From NCBI RefSeq assembly GCF_900583165.1, contig NZ_UTKY01000095.1, forward strand, positions 310,001-374,000: 64,000 nucleotides of DNA, in the 5' to 3' direction. Under the pieces are notes generated by a model that saw nothing but the letters and a program-made list of their open reading frames with translations, was not told the DNA's origin and did not search any database. This document shows, piece after piece, positions 26,649 through 35,003 of the stretch. A program made the translations under genes and the position numbers. Each line of letters starts with the position of its first letter. Position 1 is the stretch's first letter. The stretch comes from Pseudomonas viridiflava (GTDB lineage: Bacteria; Pseudomonadota; Gammaproteobacteria; Pseudomonadales; Pseudomonadaceae).

Positions 26649-28757
26649 TTAGAAGGTGTAGTCCGCCGTGACGAAGAACGAGCGCGGCTCACCGAGGATC
26701 CACTGCTGCCCATCATTGTATTGGCTGACGGCATAGGTACGGTCGAACAGGTTGTTCACTTGCAGGCCCAGGGTGGTATTGCGCAGGGCCTGCCACGACA
26801 CCGTGGCATCCACCACGGTGTAGCTCGGCAGCTCGTTCTGATTGGCCATGTCGGCATACCGCGCATCCACATAACGCACACCGGCGCCGGCGCGGACATC
26901 GTCGGTCACCGCTTTGCTCAACCACAGGTTGGCGGTACGCCGGGGTACATCCACCGGGCGGTTGCCGTTGCGGGAGACCTGCACACCGTTCACCGCCTGG
27001 TCGAAGTCGTCGTACTGCGCATGCACGATGGCCGCGTTGGCTTGCAGCTGCCAGGCATGGGGCAGTTGCAGGTCGAGGCTGGCCTCCAGGCCACGAGAGG
27101 ATTGCTGGCCGACCTGCTGCTTGAGGTCCGGGTTGCCGGGTACGTCGGTGAGCAGTTTCTTTTTGACGATGTGGTAGGCGGCCAGGGTCCATTCACCGCG
27201 CTGGTCCCAGAAGGCTTGCTTGATGCCGATTTCGGTCTGCTTGGCGGTAGAGAGGTCGAACTGTTGCTGGCCCTGGCTCAAGGAAATCAAGCCGCCGACC
27301 CCGTCGGTGCTGGTGGCTTGCTGGCCATAGATCGAGAGGTCCGGGGTGAGCGCATACACCAGCCCGGCTTTCCAGTTGTTGCCGGTGAGGGTTTTGTCGG
27401 ACTGGCTGCCATCGCGCAGATCGTCGCGGTCGACGTGGGCATAGTCGCGGCGGATGCCGGTGACCAGTGCCAATTTGTCGGTGAGTTGCAGGCGGTTTTC
27501 GGCGAAGGCCGCGACGGTTTTGGTGGTCGTCGCGAACAGCGGCTTGAACGGATCGTTACTCGCAAACTGCCCGGCTGCCGGGTGGTTCACGTCGATGGCT
27601 TGGCCGTCGCTGAAGCTGTCGGTGAACGGCGAGTTACTGGCCAGGCGAAAGCGAATACGGTTGTATTCCACCCCGGCCACGGTCTGGCTGTCGAGGCCGA
27701 ACAGGCTGTGCTTGAAGGTGAACGTCTGACGGTCACCCACCTGCTCCTGATTGTGCTTGATGCCGAAGTTGCCGCTGCGGGTGAGCTGGCCGTCGGTGAA
27801 GTTGTAGTTCTCAGCGTTCTGCCAGCGGCGCTGGTTTTTCAGGTAGAACAACTCGTTGGTGGCGCTGATGTTGTCGGTGAGCTGCCACTCGCTGGTCAGG
27901 CGCGTCCACTGGTCGTTGTAGTGCTGGGTGTCGTTGCTGACGTTGTAGTTTTTGTCGCGCAGGCCTTTGTGCAATTGGCCGTTGATCAGCGGCGTGCCGA
28001 AGTAGTTCTGCGGGCGTTGGTCGCCGTAATCGCTGGCCAGGGTGAAACTCAGGTTGTCTGCTGCCTGCCAGCGCAATGCGCCGCTGACGAAGTCGCTGCT
28101 GGAGTCGCCACGGTCGATGAAACCATTGCTGCGCAGGCGGTTGAGGTTCAGGCGATAGCTCAGGGTGTCGGTCAGCGAACCGCCGCTGTCCAGTGCTTGT
28201 TGCTGGCGATCGTAAGAGCCGTAGCCCAGGCGGATGTGGTTTTCGATCTCGCCTTCAAACGGTTTTTTCGGCACGGTGTTGATCACCGCCCCCGTGGCAC
28301 CTTCGCCGTACAGCACAGAGGCGGGGCCGCGCAGCACGTCCACCCGCTCCACCGACCAGGTGTCCACCGGGAAGGTCGAGGTGCCCATGCCCATGTACAT
28401 GCGGTTGCCGTCATACAGCTGCATCACCGAACCCTGGCCGGTAAACCCACGGGCCGACAGTGAGGTGCCGCCATCGCCCGGTGTGCCCGTGCGGCTGATG
28501 CCGGTGGCACGGGAGATGGCGTCCTGTACGCTGGCGTCGCCGCGTTCGCGAATTTGTGTGCCGGTCTGGCTTTCGACACTGCCGGGGGTTTGCAGGGCCG
28601 TGAGGTTCAGGCGCGAACCGGCGGTGGTTGGGGTCTTGGGGTCGACGTGTTCGTCGTCCACCGCTGTCGCATTGACGGCGCTGGCGGGCAGGGTCAGGGC
28701 CAGGGCACTGTTATGCAGGGCGAGCAGGCACAGCCCGCACGCGAGGTACTTGGTCAT
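26649..28757 (-). CDS. TonB-dependent siderophore/metallophore receptor
   Basis: 702 aa starting MTKYLACGLCLLALHNSALA, a signal peptide; 18 extra codons upstream were rejected because they run into a 5' hairpin. A plug domain follows (about 60-190: DAISRATGISRTG, VERVDVLRGPASVLYGEGATGAVINTV). The 22-strand barrel ends GEPRSFFVTADYTF with the C-terminal Phe of outer-membrane proteins. It resembles FhuA/FoxA-type siderophore receptors. The ligand is not evident. It is the first gene of the receptor-ATPase-binding protein-permease unit. The upstream palindrome at 28823 looks more like a Zur site than a Fur box, so a zinc or other metal chelate is plausible. Confidence 0.92.
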   Translation of the reverse strand: MTKYLACGLCLLALHNSALALTLPASAVNATAVDDEHVDPKTPTTAGSRLNLTALQTPGSVESQTGTQIRERGDASVQDAISRATGISRTGTPGDGGTSLSARGFTGQGSVMQLYDGNRMYMGMGTSTFPVDTWSVERVDVLRGPASVLYGEGATGAVINTVPKKPFEGEIENHIRLGYGSYDRQQQALDSGGSLTDTLSYRLNLNRLRSNGFIDRGDSSSDFVSGALRWQAADNLSFTLASDYGDQRPQNYFGTPLINGQLHKGLRDKNYNVSNDTQHYNDQWTRLTSEWQLTDNISATNELFYLKNQRRWQNAENYNFTDGQLTRSGNFGIKHNQEQVGDRQTFTFKHSLFGLDSQTVAGVEYNRIRFRLASNSPFTDSFSDGQAIDVNHPAAGQFASNDPFKPLFATTTKTVAAFAENRLQLTDKLALVTGIRRDYAHVDRDDLRDGSQSDKTLTGNNWKAGLVYALTPDLSIYGQQATSTDGVGGLISLSQGQQQFDLSTAKQTEIGIKQAFWDQRGEWTLAAYHIVKKKLLTDVPGNPDLKQQVGQQSSRGLEASLDLQLPHAWQLQANAAIVHAQYDDFDQAVNGVQVSRNGNRPVDVPRRTANLWLSKAVTDDVRAGAGVRYVDARYADMANQNELPSYTVVDATVSWQALRNTTLGLQVNNLFDRTYAVSQYNDGQQWILGEPRSFFVTADYTF

Positions 28758-28780
28758 GGGTCGGTCAGTCTTCTTGGAGG

Positions 28781-28809
28781 GTTGCCCGCCGCTGTGCGCG
28801 GCGGGCAAC
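28781..28809 (-). promoter_or_regulatory. Strong stem-loop in the 5' leader of the TonB receptor gene
   Basis: GTTGCCCGCCGC (28781-28792) and GCGGCGGGCAAC (28798-28809) form a perfect 12-bp GC-rich stem with a 5-base loop, 23 bases before the start codon. No T-run follows in the direction of transcription, so it is not a standard terminator. It may protect the message or limit access to the ribosome site. Confidence 0.55.
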
Positions 28810-28822
28810 AATAACGCAGTAA

Positions 28823-28839
28823 ATGTTATAAGTTAACAC
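28823..28839. promoter_or_regulatory. Zur-like palindrome upstream of the TonB receptor gene
   Basis: ATGTTATAAGTTAACAC agrees at 14 of 17 positions with a gammaproteobacterial Zur pattern that I recall as ATGTTATA-N-TATAACAT. It lies about 70 bases upstream of the receptor start, in the only AT-rich part of the gap, where a promoter is expected. Confidence 0.45.
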
Positions 28840-28906
28840 TTATTCGCTGCGGGACAAAAGTCGCGCAAGGCTACAGAAGTGCTCTGTATCGGGCATCTCA
28901 CCAGGT

Positions 28907-30289
28907 TCATGCCGAACCTGAGGCGGATTCACGTTGCGGGAAAAAGCGCGACAGCACCAGGCGATCCAAGGCCCACACCGCGATCAATGAAGCGCCCACC
29001 AACGGGAAAATGATCGCCAATGCGAGCATGATCACCATGGCGGTTTTCCACTTCGGCAGGTCATGGCGCAACGGTGGAACACCAAGGCCGCCTTGTGGGC
29101 GACGCTTCCACCAGATCACCACACCGCTGACGGCGCTGAGCAGGATCATCAGGCAGATCAGCAATACGATCAGTTGGTTGACCCAGCCGAACATCTTGCC
29201 TTCGTGCAGCATTACGCCGGTCTCGGTGGCCCGCGCCACCAGGTTGTAGTGCTCCCAGCGCACATCGGCGAGCACCTTGCCGGTGTACTGATCTACGTGC
29301 AGGGTGGCGTCATTGCGAGGGTCGTCGGCGAACACTGCGATGGTGAAAACGCCCTCGGCGGTGGTGGGGAAGGTGATGCTGTAGCCGGGCTCGACCTTGC
29401 GCGAGGTGGCCAGGTCGACCACCTGTTGCAGGCGCACGGTTGGCGCGGCTGGGCCTGAGTGCATCGCGCCATGGTTCATGTGTTCGGCGTGGGCGCCGGA
29501 CACGGGCATCGGCGTGTTTTCCATGGCCCACGGGACGGTCTGTTGATGGGCGCTATTGAGCGCACCCGCCTGCTGGTCCGACTTCGGCACGTCGGTCCAC
29601 ATCGCGGCAGGGAATTTATTCCACAGTTCGGCGTATTGCTTACCCCAGAAACCGGTCCAGGTCATGCCGCTGAGCAGCATCACCAGCAACAGCCCCGCGC
29701 CCCAGAAACCGGTGACCGCATGCAAGTCGCGCCAGAACACCCGGCCTCGACTGCTCAAGCGTGGCCACAGCACCCCGGCCGACGCCTTGCCGCGCGGCCA
29801 CCACAGGTACAGGCCGGACACCACCAGCATCACGCCCCAGCCAGCGGCGAGCTCGATCAGCCGGTCGCCGGTGGTGCCGATCATCAACTCGCCGTGCAGT
29901 GCGCGGGCGATGGCTTGCAGGTTGTACTTGGCATCCTGTTCGCCCAGCACGGTGCCACGGTAGGGGTCGACGAATACCGTCAGTTCGCGCCCATCGTTGT
30001 GCACCACGAATTGCGCGCTGCGGGTGGGGCTGACCGGGGGCAGGTATTGGCTGACCACGCCCTGGGGATACGCCAACTTGGCGCGCACCAGTTGCTCATC
30101 GGCGCTTAGCGCATGCTCGGCGGCCGGGACGGTGAGCAGGTCGCCGTACATCAACGGGTCAAGCTGGGGTTTAAACAGATAGATGATGCCGGTCAGCGCC
30201 AGCAGCACCATAAAGGGGGCCACAAACAGCCCGGCATAAAAATGCCAACGCCAGGCCAGGTTGTAGAAAGAGATTTTTTGAGTGTTCAT
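28907..30289 (-). CDS. PepSY-associated inner-membrane protein (PiuB-like)
   Basis: 460 aa starting MNTQKISFYNLAWRWHFYAG with GGAG upstream; a frame 17 codons longer was rejected. It has four to five membrane spans: FYAGLFVAPFMVLLALTGIIY, then WGVMLVVSGLYLWWPRGK, WGAGLLLVMLLSGMTWTGFWG, LIVLLICLMILLSAVSGVVIWW and a last one near the end. PepSY domains lie in the periplasmic loops. A loop with AEHMNHGAMH could bind metal. PepSY membrane proteins often accompany TonB receptors and may reduce or process imported metal. It is last in the copper-related gene string, 88 bases after the OprC-like gene. Confidence 0.9.
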   Translation of the reverse strand: MNTQKISFYNLAWRWHFYAGLFVAPFMVLLALTGIIYLFKPQLDPLMYGDLLTVPAAEHALSADEQLVRAKLAYPQGVVSQYLPPVSPTRSAQFVVHNDGRELTVFVDPYRGTVLGEQDAKYNLQAIARALHGELMIGTTGDRLIELAAGWGVMLVVSGLYLWWPRGKASAGVLWPRLSSRGRVFWRDLHAVTGFWGAGLLLVMLLSGMTWTGFWGKQYAELWNKFPAAMWTDVPKSDQQAGALNSAHQQTVPWAMENTPMPVSGAHAEHMNHGAMHSGPAAPTVRLQQVVDLATSRKVEPGYSITFPTTAEGVFTIAVFADDPRNDATLHVDQYTGKVLADVRWEHYNLVARATETGVMLHEGKMFGWVNQLIVLLICLMILLSAVSGVVIWWKRRPQGGLGVPPLRHDLPKWKTAMVIMLALAIIFPLVGASLIAVWALDRLVLSRFFPQRESASGSA

Positions 30290-30377
30290 CAGGTTGTGCT
30301 CCGCAAGGTGATGGATCTTGTAAGTGGGGCTGCCAGGCAACCCCTTTGTCGGTAAGGCCGACGCCTACTGCGGTGCT

Positions 30378-32414
30378 TTAGAAACTCATGTCGATTTTAG
30401 TCCAGAGCGTTCGCCCCGGCTCCTTGATGGCCTGCGGGTCGCTGGCCGGGTAGCCGAACCCGGCGTTGCCGGCCAGGTTCAAGTGCTCGGCATAGGCCTT
30501 GCCGAACAGGTTGTCGACGCCAGTGCTGACCTTGAAGTTTTTATTGATGCGGTACGCAGCGTTCAGCGAGAACACGCCAAAACCGCCGCTCTTGTCGAAG
30601 TCTTTACCGACCACGTTGCCCTTGTTCTGGTCGATGCGGTTTTGCGCGGCGACCACGCGCCACAGCGCGCCGGCACTCCAGTCGTCCTCGCTGTAGGTGA
30701 GGCCCAGGCGGGCGTCCAACGGTGGCATTTGCGGCAGGGCCTTGCCGTCACTGCTGTTTTTGCCCCAGGCGTAAGCGAGGGTGGCGTCGGCTTTCCAATG
30801 GCGCGTCAGCTTGTAGGCCGCCCCCAGTTCGCCGCCCATGATCCGCGCATCGACGTTGCGCGCTTGGGAGGTGGTGCCCATCATCCCGGACCGGTAGTCG
30901 AACAGGATGAAGTCCTGCACGCGGCCGATGTAGCCCGAGGCCCAGGCTTCGAGGTCGTCAGCTTTGTACTGCGCGCCGAAGTCGAGTTGGGTGGTCTTCT
31001 CCGGCTTCACACCGTCGAAGGCATTCACTGAACCGACTGCGCCGGTGTTGGGCGAAAACAGCTCCCAGTAGTCCGGGAAGCGTTCCGAGTGGCCGAGGCC
31101 CGCGTAGAGGGTGGTGTCATTGATGTCGTGCTCATAACGCACAAAACCGGACGGCAAGGTGTCGGCCCGGGTCTTGTCGGCGGTGGCGCTGGTTTGCCGG
31201 AAGTCTTTGGCCGAGGCACGGTCCAGGCGGGCGCCGGTGATCAGCCGGTCGCGGTCGGCGGCGTACCAGGTGAGTTCGCCGAACACGCCGTAGTTGTGGA
31301 AGTTGGCGTCCTTGGTGCGCGGCAATGCCTTGTAGGTATCGACGCCCATGCTGCTGCGCTGGCGGTGTTCGTTGGTCTGCGCATCCAGGCCGCCGATCAG
31401 TTGCACGTCTTCCCAGCGCCAGGTGGCCTTGACCCGTGCGCCGAGGGTGCGGCGGTCGACGTTGGACGCCATCGGGCCGGCCATCATCCCGGTGCCTGAC
31501 GGCGTGCGCAGGCTGTAGTTGTCCATCACGTGGTCGGCGTAGTTGTAGTAGACCTGGGCCTCGACCTTGTCCAGCACCTCGCCGAGGTTGGACTTTTCGA
31601 ACCGCAGCCCCAGGCTTTCGCGCAGGAACTGCGAGCCGTCCATGCCGCGCCCGGCATAGCGCGCCTGGCCATCGCCACGGCCGGCGGTGAGCTCCAGCAG
31701 GGTGTCCGCATCGGGGGTGAAGCCCACGGCGACGTCACCGTTCCACTTGTCGTAGCGCGACGCGACGGTGTCGTTGTTGCCGTCCTTGTAGTCATCGGCG
31801 TGCGCCTGGTTGCCGATCACCCGCACGTAGCCCAGAGGGCCACCGGCGGCGGCGTCGATGACCTTGTCGAAGCGCCCATTGGAGCCGGCCAGCACACTGG
31901 CGTTGAGGCGTGTACCCAGCTCGCCGAAGTGCTCCGGCTCGCGGTCGAACAGGACCGTGCCCGCCGATGCACCAGGGCCCCACAGCACGGTTTGCGGGCC
32001 TTTGATCACGGTGAGCGTGTCGTAGGTCTCTGGGGAAATGTACGACGTGGGCGCGTCCATCCGACCGGGGCAGGCGCCGAGCATCATGCTGCCGTTTGTA
32101 AGGATATTCAGGCGCGAGCCAAACATACCGCGCAGCACCGGGTCGCCATTGGTGCCGCCGTTACGCACCAGGGCGAAGCCGGGGATGGTCTTGAGGTAGT
32201 CGCCGCCATCGCTGGCGGGCACCGGTTGGCGTGGGTCCTTGGGGTTGGTGACCACGGTCAGCGGCGAGCTGGGGGCAATCGCAGTGATCACCGTGGGGGT
32301 CAGTTCATGCTCGGCGTGCTCGTCAGCCTGAACATAGGGGGTCAGTAGCGCGCCGCACAGGGCAGCGAGCACGGGGGTACATCCCAAACGGGAGTCAGCA
32401 GTCAATCTGGACAT
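30378..32414 (-). CDS. oprC: TonB-dependent copper receptor, OprC/NosA type
   Basis: 678 aa if started at MSRLTADSRLGC; an ATG four codons earlier is possible. The signal peptide ends near TPYVQA. Plug motifs include GGTNGDPVLRGMFGSRLNI and VIKGPQTVLWGPGASAG. The copper-binding CxxxM-HxM motif known from P. aeruginosa OprC is present: Cys115-Pro-Gly-Arg-Met119 and His295-Val-Met297. The C-terminal strand ends TLWTKIDMSF. It imports copper across the outer membrane. Neighbours for a periplasmic copper chaperone, two DUF2946 proteins and a PepSY protein support the assignment. Confidence 0.92.
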   Translation of the reverse strand: MSRLTADSRLGCTPVLAALCGALLTPYVQADEHAEHELTPTVITAIAPSSPLTVVTNPKDPRQPVPASDGGDYLKTIPGFALVRNGGTNGDPVLRGMFGSRLNILTNGSMMLGACPGRMDAPTSYISPETYDTLTVIKGPQTVLWGPGASAGTVLFDREPEHFGELGTRLNASVLAGSNGRFDKVIDAAAGGPLGYVRVIGNQAHADDYKDGNNDTVASRYDKWNGDVAVGFTPDADTLLELTAGRGDGQARYAGRGMDGSQFLRESLGLRFEKSNLGEVLDKVEAQVYYNYADHVMDNYSLRTPSGTGMMAGPMASNVDRRTLGARVKATWRWEDVQLIGGLDAQTNEHRQRSSMGVDTYKALPRTKDANFHNYGVFGELTWYAADRDRLITGARLDRASAKDFRQTSATADKTRADTLPSGFVRYEHDINDTTLYAGLGHSERFPDYWELFSPNTGAVGSVNAFDGVKPEKTTQLDFGAQYKADDLEAWASGYIGRVQDFILFDYRSGMMGTTSQARNVDARIMGGELGAAYKLTRHWKADATLAYAWGKNSSDGKALPQMPPLDARLGLTYSEDDWSAGALWRVVAAQNRIDQNKGNVVGKDFDKSGGFGVFSLNAAYRINKNFKVSTGVDNLFGKAYAEHLNLAGNAGFGYPASDPQAIKEPGRTLWTKIDMSF

Positions 32415-32509
32415 GACACGTTCCATCAATCAATCGTAAACAACACGGCCAGCAGCCTGCGGCTGTCTATCTAAAGTCGGCCGGTGTGAAGTAGCGCTAT
32501 GTGAAGTGC

Positions 32510-32899
32510 TTACGCGTTGATGGGGGGCGCGCGGCTGCGAGCGCCGGGGAAGATACTCTGCCGGGCATGGCCCAGGCGCGTGGCGGGGGTGAGGGCGTTG
32601 GCGGGGGGTGGGGGGTTGAGGGTGAACGTTGAAACGCCACCGGGCAGGGCGGGGCAGCTGTAGAGCAGGTCGCAGTAGCCGCACTTGGACCAGAGGGCGT
32701 GATGTTCGTCCGGTGCTTTGGGGTGATGGGATTCGCCGTGTTCCATCGGCATGTCCATGGACATACCGGCGTGATGATCCATCGGCATCGCTTGGGAAAT
32801 CAGCGGACCGATAAAGATCATCAGCATGGCGAACAGGCTGATCCAACTGCCGCGCATCAAGCGGGGGCGTGGAGACAACCTGGCGCGAGGGGCGCCCAT
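32510..32899 (-). CDS. DUF2946 family protein, Met/His-rich
   Basis: 129 aa. One hydrophobic segment (WISLFAMLMIFIGPLISQA) is followed by a Met/His-rich stretch (MPMDHHAGMSMDMPMEHG) and a short KCGYCDLL motif, the DUF2946 pattern. Such proteins sit beside TonB copper receptors and copper chaperones; a copper-binding role in the periplasm is inferred from context and composition. An internal Met at residue 15 could also be the start. Eleven bases separate it from the chaperone gene. Confidence 0.85.
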   Translation of the reverse strand: MGAPRARLSPRPRLMRGSWISLFAMLMIFIGPLISQAMPMDHHAGMSMDMPMEHGESHHPKAPDEHHALWSKCGYCDLLYSCPALPGGVSTFTLNPPPPANALTPATRLGHARQSIFPGARSRAPPINA

Positions 32900-32910
32900 C
32901 GAGTGTCAGC

Positions 32911-33393
32911 CTATTGAGGGTGCTTGTGCGCGCGGCTGGCCATCGGCGGCACTTTCTGTACCGACACCTCTACCTCGACCTTGCCGGCTTTTTCGAAGGT
33001 GAGGGTCAGTGGGAATTGCTTGCCATCGGCCAACAGGCTGCGGTCCTTCAGACCCAGCAGCATGACGTGATAGGCCATCGGCGCGAAGGTCAGATCACCC
33101 TTGGCCGGCACAGCCACGCTGGGCACTTGCTGCATCTTCATCAAGTCGCCCTGCATGACGTGTTCATGCAACTCGGCCTTATCTGCCACAGGCGTCTCGA
33201 CGCTGAGCAGGCGGTCCGGCGTTTCACCGGTGTTATGAATCACGAAGTACGCCGCGACGGTCGGCGCATTTGGCGGCAACTCCTGGGACCAGGGTTCGCT
33301 GACCAGCAGGTCGCCGGCCTTGTAGTCCTCGGCATTGGCGGCACTGAACACCGGCAGCAACAACGCGGCCAGAAGCAGGGAAGATTTGAGCAT
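32911..33393 (-). CDS. Periplasmic copper chaperone, PCu(A)C family
   Basis: 160 aa with a signal peptide ending near FSAANA. The copper motif H-x-n-M-x-n-H-x-M is visible: ELHEHVM, GDLMKMQQV, then LTFAPMAYHVMLLGL. PCu(A)C proteins bind Cu(I) and hand it to the CuA site of cytochrome oxidase or to other periplasmic targets. The C-terminus is His-rich (SRAHKHPQ). It is flanked by the two DUF2946 genes and is followed by the OprC-type receptor gene on the same strand. Confidence 0.93.
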   Translation of the reverse strand: MLKSSLLLAALLLPVFSAANAEDYKAGDLLVSEPWSQELPPNAPTVAAYFVIHNTGETPDRLLSVETPVADKAELHEHVMQGDLMKMQQVPSVAVPAKGDLTFAPMAYHVMLLGLKDRSLLADGKQFPLTLTFEKAGKVEVEVSVQKVPPMASRAHKHPQ

Positions 33394-33440
33394 GGCAGTT
33401 CTCCGGAACGGTTCTAAACGCAGTTCACTTGCGAAGAAGA

Positions 33441-33836
33441 TCAGACCGTGGGAGAGGCGCGGGGGTTAAGACTCGGCCATTGCTGGCGCGGGGGAGGGTT
33501 TTGCAGCTGGGGTGGCGGCAAGCTTTGTGAGGTGTTGAATTGCGTGAGATACAACTGCGGCACATGGCCCGGCAACGCCACCAACGGCGCCGAGCCCGAG
33601 CAACACCAGCAATGCTGCATGGTGGAGTGATCGTCCTGCGGCGGCGTCGGGCTTTCCAGCTTGCCCAGGGCAATGGTCTTGAGGCTGGCGCCATTGGAGG
33701 AGCAGAAACTGCCCCACATCAGTTGCTTGACCGGGTCATCCGACTGCTGCATCGCACTGGCCATCGGCATGGCAAAGGCGTTGAACAACACTGCAAAGCA
33801 GGCGATCCAGACGATTGCAAAGCGTTGACGGGCCAT
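33441..33836 (-). CDS. DUF2946 family protein, second copy
   Basis: 131 aa starting MARQRFAIVWIACFAVLFNA at an ATG; the longer frame would start with TTG. A hydrophobic signal-like segment is followed by FCSSNG and MQHCWCCSGS, with the paired cysteines expected of DUF2946, and a proline-rich tail. It is probably the first gene of the copper-related unit. Sequence similarity to the copy at 32510 is confined to the overall pattern, so this is an old duplication or separate recruitment. Confidence 0.8.
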   Translation of the reverse strand: MARQRFAIVWIACFAVLFNAFAMPMASAMQQSDDPVKQLMWGSFCSSNGASLKTIALGKLESPTPPQDDHSTMQHCWCCSGSAPLVALPGHVPQLYLTQFNTSQSLPPPQLQNPPPRQQWPSLNPRASPTV

Positions 33837-33859
33837 GGCGGACAATCCGTAGGGTTAAA

Positions 33860-33886
33860 CGATCAGGCGAGTATTTAGCCTGATCG
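33860..33886. promoter_or_regulatory. Perfect 9-bp inverted repeat between antitoxin and copper genes
   Basis: CGATCAGGC (33860-33868) and GCCTGATCG (33878-33886) are separated by nine bases. On the minus strand the second arm is followed by TTTAACC, so it may terminate the toxin-antitoxin transcript weakly, or serve as an operator just upstream of the copper genes. Confidence 0.4.
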
Positions 33887-33933
33887 GTGGGGATAAGTAA
33901 AAAGGGGCGGTGTGGTTTGGTGTCGCAGTCGTA

Positions 33934-34224
33934 TCAGACCGCCGTGGCGTGAAGTTTGAGGCCCAGCGCTTTCATGACTTTCATGATAGTCGCAAACTCG
34001 GGGTTGCCAGTGGTGGAGAGGGCTTTGTATAGGCTTTCGCGGCCGAGGCCGGCGTCGCGGGCTACTTGGGTCATGCCTTGGGCGCGAGCGATATCGTTGA
34101 GCGCGGTGCGAATCAAAAGCCCGTCACCTGCATCGTCTTCGAAACAGGTCTCTAGGTACGCGGCCATTTCCAGTGGGGTTTTCAAGTATTTTGCCGCGTC
34201 GAAGCGGGTAAAGGATTCGCTCAT
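33934..34224 (-). CDS. HigA-like antitoxin (addiction module antidote)
   Basis: 96 aa starting MSESFTRFDAAKYLKTPLEMAAYLETC. The C-terminal half is a helix-turn-helix: MTQVARDAGLGRESLYKALS, then GNPEFATIMKVMKALGLKL, typical of the addiction-module antidote family paired with HigB/RelE-like toxins. It should neutralise the toxin and repress the pair's promoter. It lies three bases after the toxin gene, with GAGGA ahead of the ATG in the toxin's last codons. Confidence 0.9.
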   Translation of the reverse strand: MSESFTRFDAAKYLKTPLEMAAYLETCFEDDAGDGLLIRTALNDIARAQGMTQVARDAGLGRESLYKALSTTGNPEFATIMKVMKALGLKLHATAV

Positions 34225-34227
34225 GAG

Positions 34228-34530
34228 TCAGTCCTCATTTCCAAGATTAAATGCCAGTTGTTTTGCAAGCTTGATGTCCGGATCTTGTGTTGATTTGTCA
34301 CCACCGATCAGCAGGAGGTAAACCACCGCGTGTCGACGAGTGAAGTAAACGCGATACCCCGGACCATAGTGGATCCGCATTTCGGACACGCCGTTACCTA
34401 CGGGTTTGCAGTCACCGAAGTTACCTGCTTCTGCCATGCGTATTCTCTTGATAACACGCACTTTTGCGAATGGATCTCGAACGGCGTCCAGCCATTTGAC
34501 AAACTCAACGGATTCATTGAATTCAATCAT
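34228..34530 (-). CDS. HigB/RelE-like toxin (addiction module killer)
   Basis: 100 aa starting MIEFNESVEFVKWLDAVRD; a frame with 17 more residues upstream is less typical. The motifs KVRVIKRIRMAEAGNFGDCKPVG and MRIHYGPGYRVYFTRR are those of the RelE/ParE-superfamily killer proteins, usually ribosome-dependent mRNA endonucleases. The toxin gene comes first and the antitoxin second, as in HigBA systems. Full length with no damage visible. Confidence 0.9.
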   Translation of the reverse strand: MIEFNESVEFVKWLDAVRDPFAKVRVIKRIRMAEAGNFGDCKPVGNGVSEMRIHYGPGYRVYFTRRHAVVYLLLIGGDKSTQDPDIKLAKQLAFNLGNED

Positions 34531-34808
34531 CTCGAATCGTATTCCTTGGGATACATCTTGGCAAGATACGATGCGCTGCAAAAGCAGGCATCCCCACTGC
34601 GGCTGGTTGACTCAAAACCGCGAGCGGGGAGGTTAGGGCGGGGGCTTTTGGCTGAGCTAGCCAGCTAGTTCGGAAGGGTTTGTAGGGGGATTCGGCTTTT
34701 CGAGGCGAGGCCAGGTGGGTGTCGGTTAGGCGGGTTAATTGAATAAGCAGAAATTTCCGACAAGTCTTTGAGGTTGTCCCTAGGACACTCGATCTCTAGT
34801 CTCCGTAC

Positions 34809-35003
34809 ACCGCTGCAAACTCAGCGGTCGGGCGTCGCGGCCCGGATTGATCAAGCATTGCCTCCTTTCAGTTGACGCTTTTTTATCGTCTACTGTGCGG
34901 CGCTATGGTGGCTGTGTGCGGGATACCCTCGGGTATGCCGGTTTCCTTGATCCCCGGTCCGCGAACCTGCGCACAGCTGCCACCCCATCGCGTCGCGGCG
35001 ATG
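34809..35003 (+). promoter_or_regulatory. Structured leader of the DUF3077/DUF6124 gene
   Basis: The gap 34531-35037 has no gene. Its right part holds a series of perfect stems: ACCGCTG/CAGCGGT (34809-34828), CGGGC/GCCCG (34829-34844), then a likely three-way junction whose outer stem is GGTGGC plus TGTGCG (34907-34920) pairing with CGCACA plus GCCACC (34970-34984). Inside it are ATACC/GGTAT (34923-34936) and GGTT/AACC (34940-34967). A last stem is CATCGC/GCGATG (34986-35003). The ribosome site AAGGAG follows at 35025. I recall very similar leaders before other DUF3077 genes in Pseudomonas, but cannot check. Confidence 0.55.

Noticed and set aside
26643..28463. Long open frame (606 codons) on the plus strand
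   Set aside because: It is fully antisense to the TonB receptor gene, whose product has a signal peptide, plug and barrel end. The antisense product has no recognisable domain and is explained by the GC-rich third positions.
32430..32846. Open frame of 138 codons on the minus strand beside the DUF2946 gene
   Set aside because: A shifted frame over the DUF2946 gene; it lacks the hydrophobic and Met/His-rich segments.
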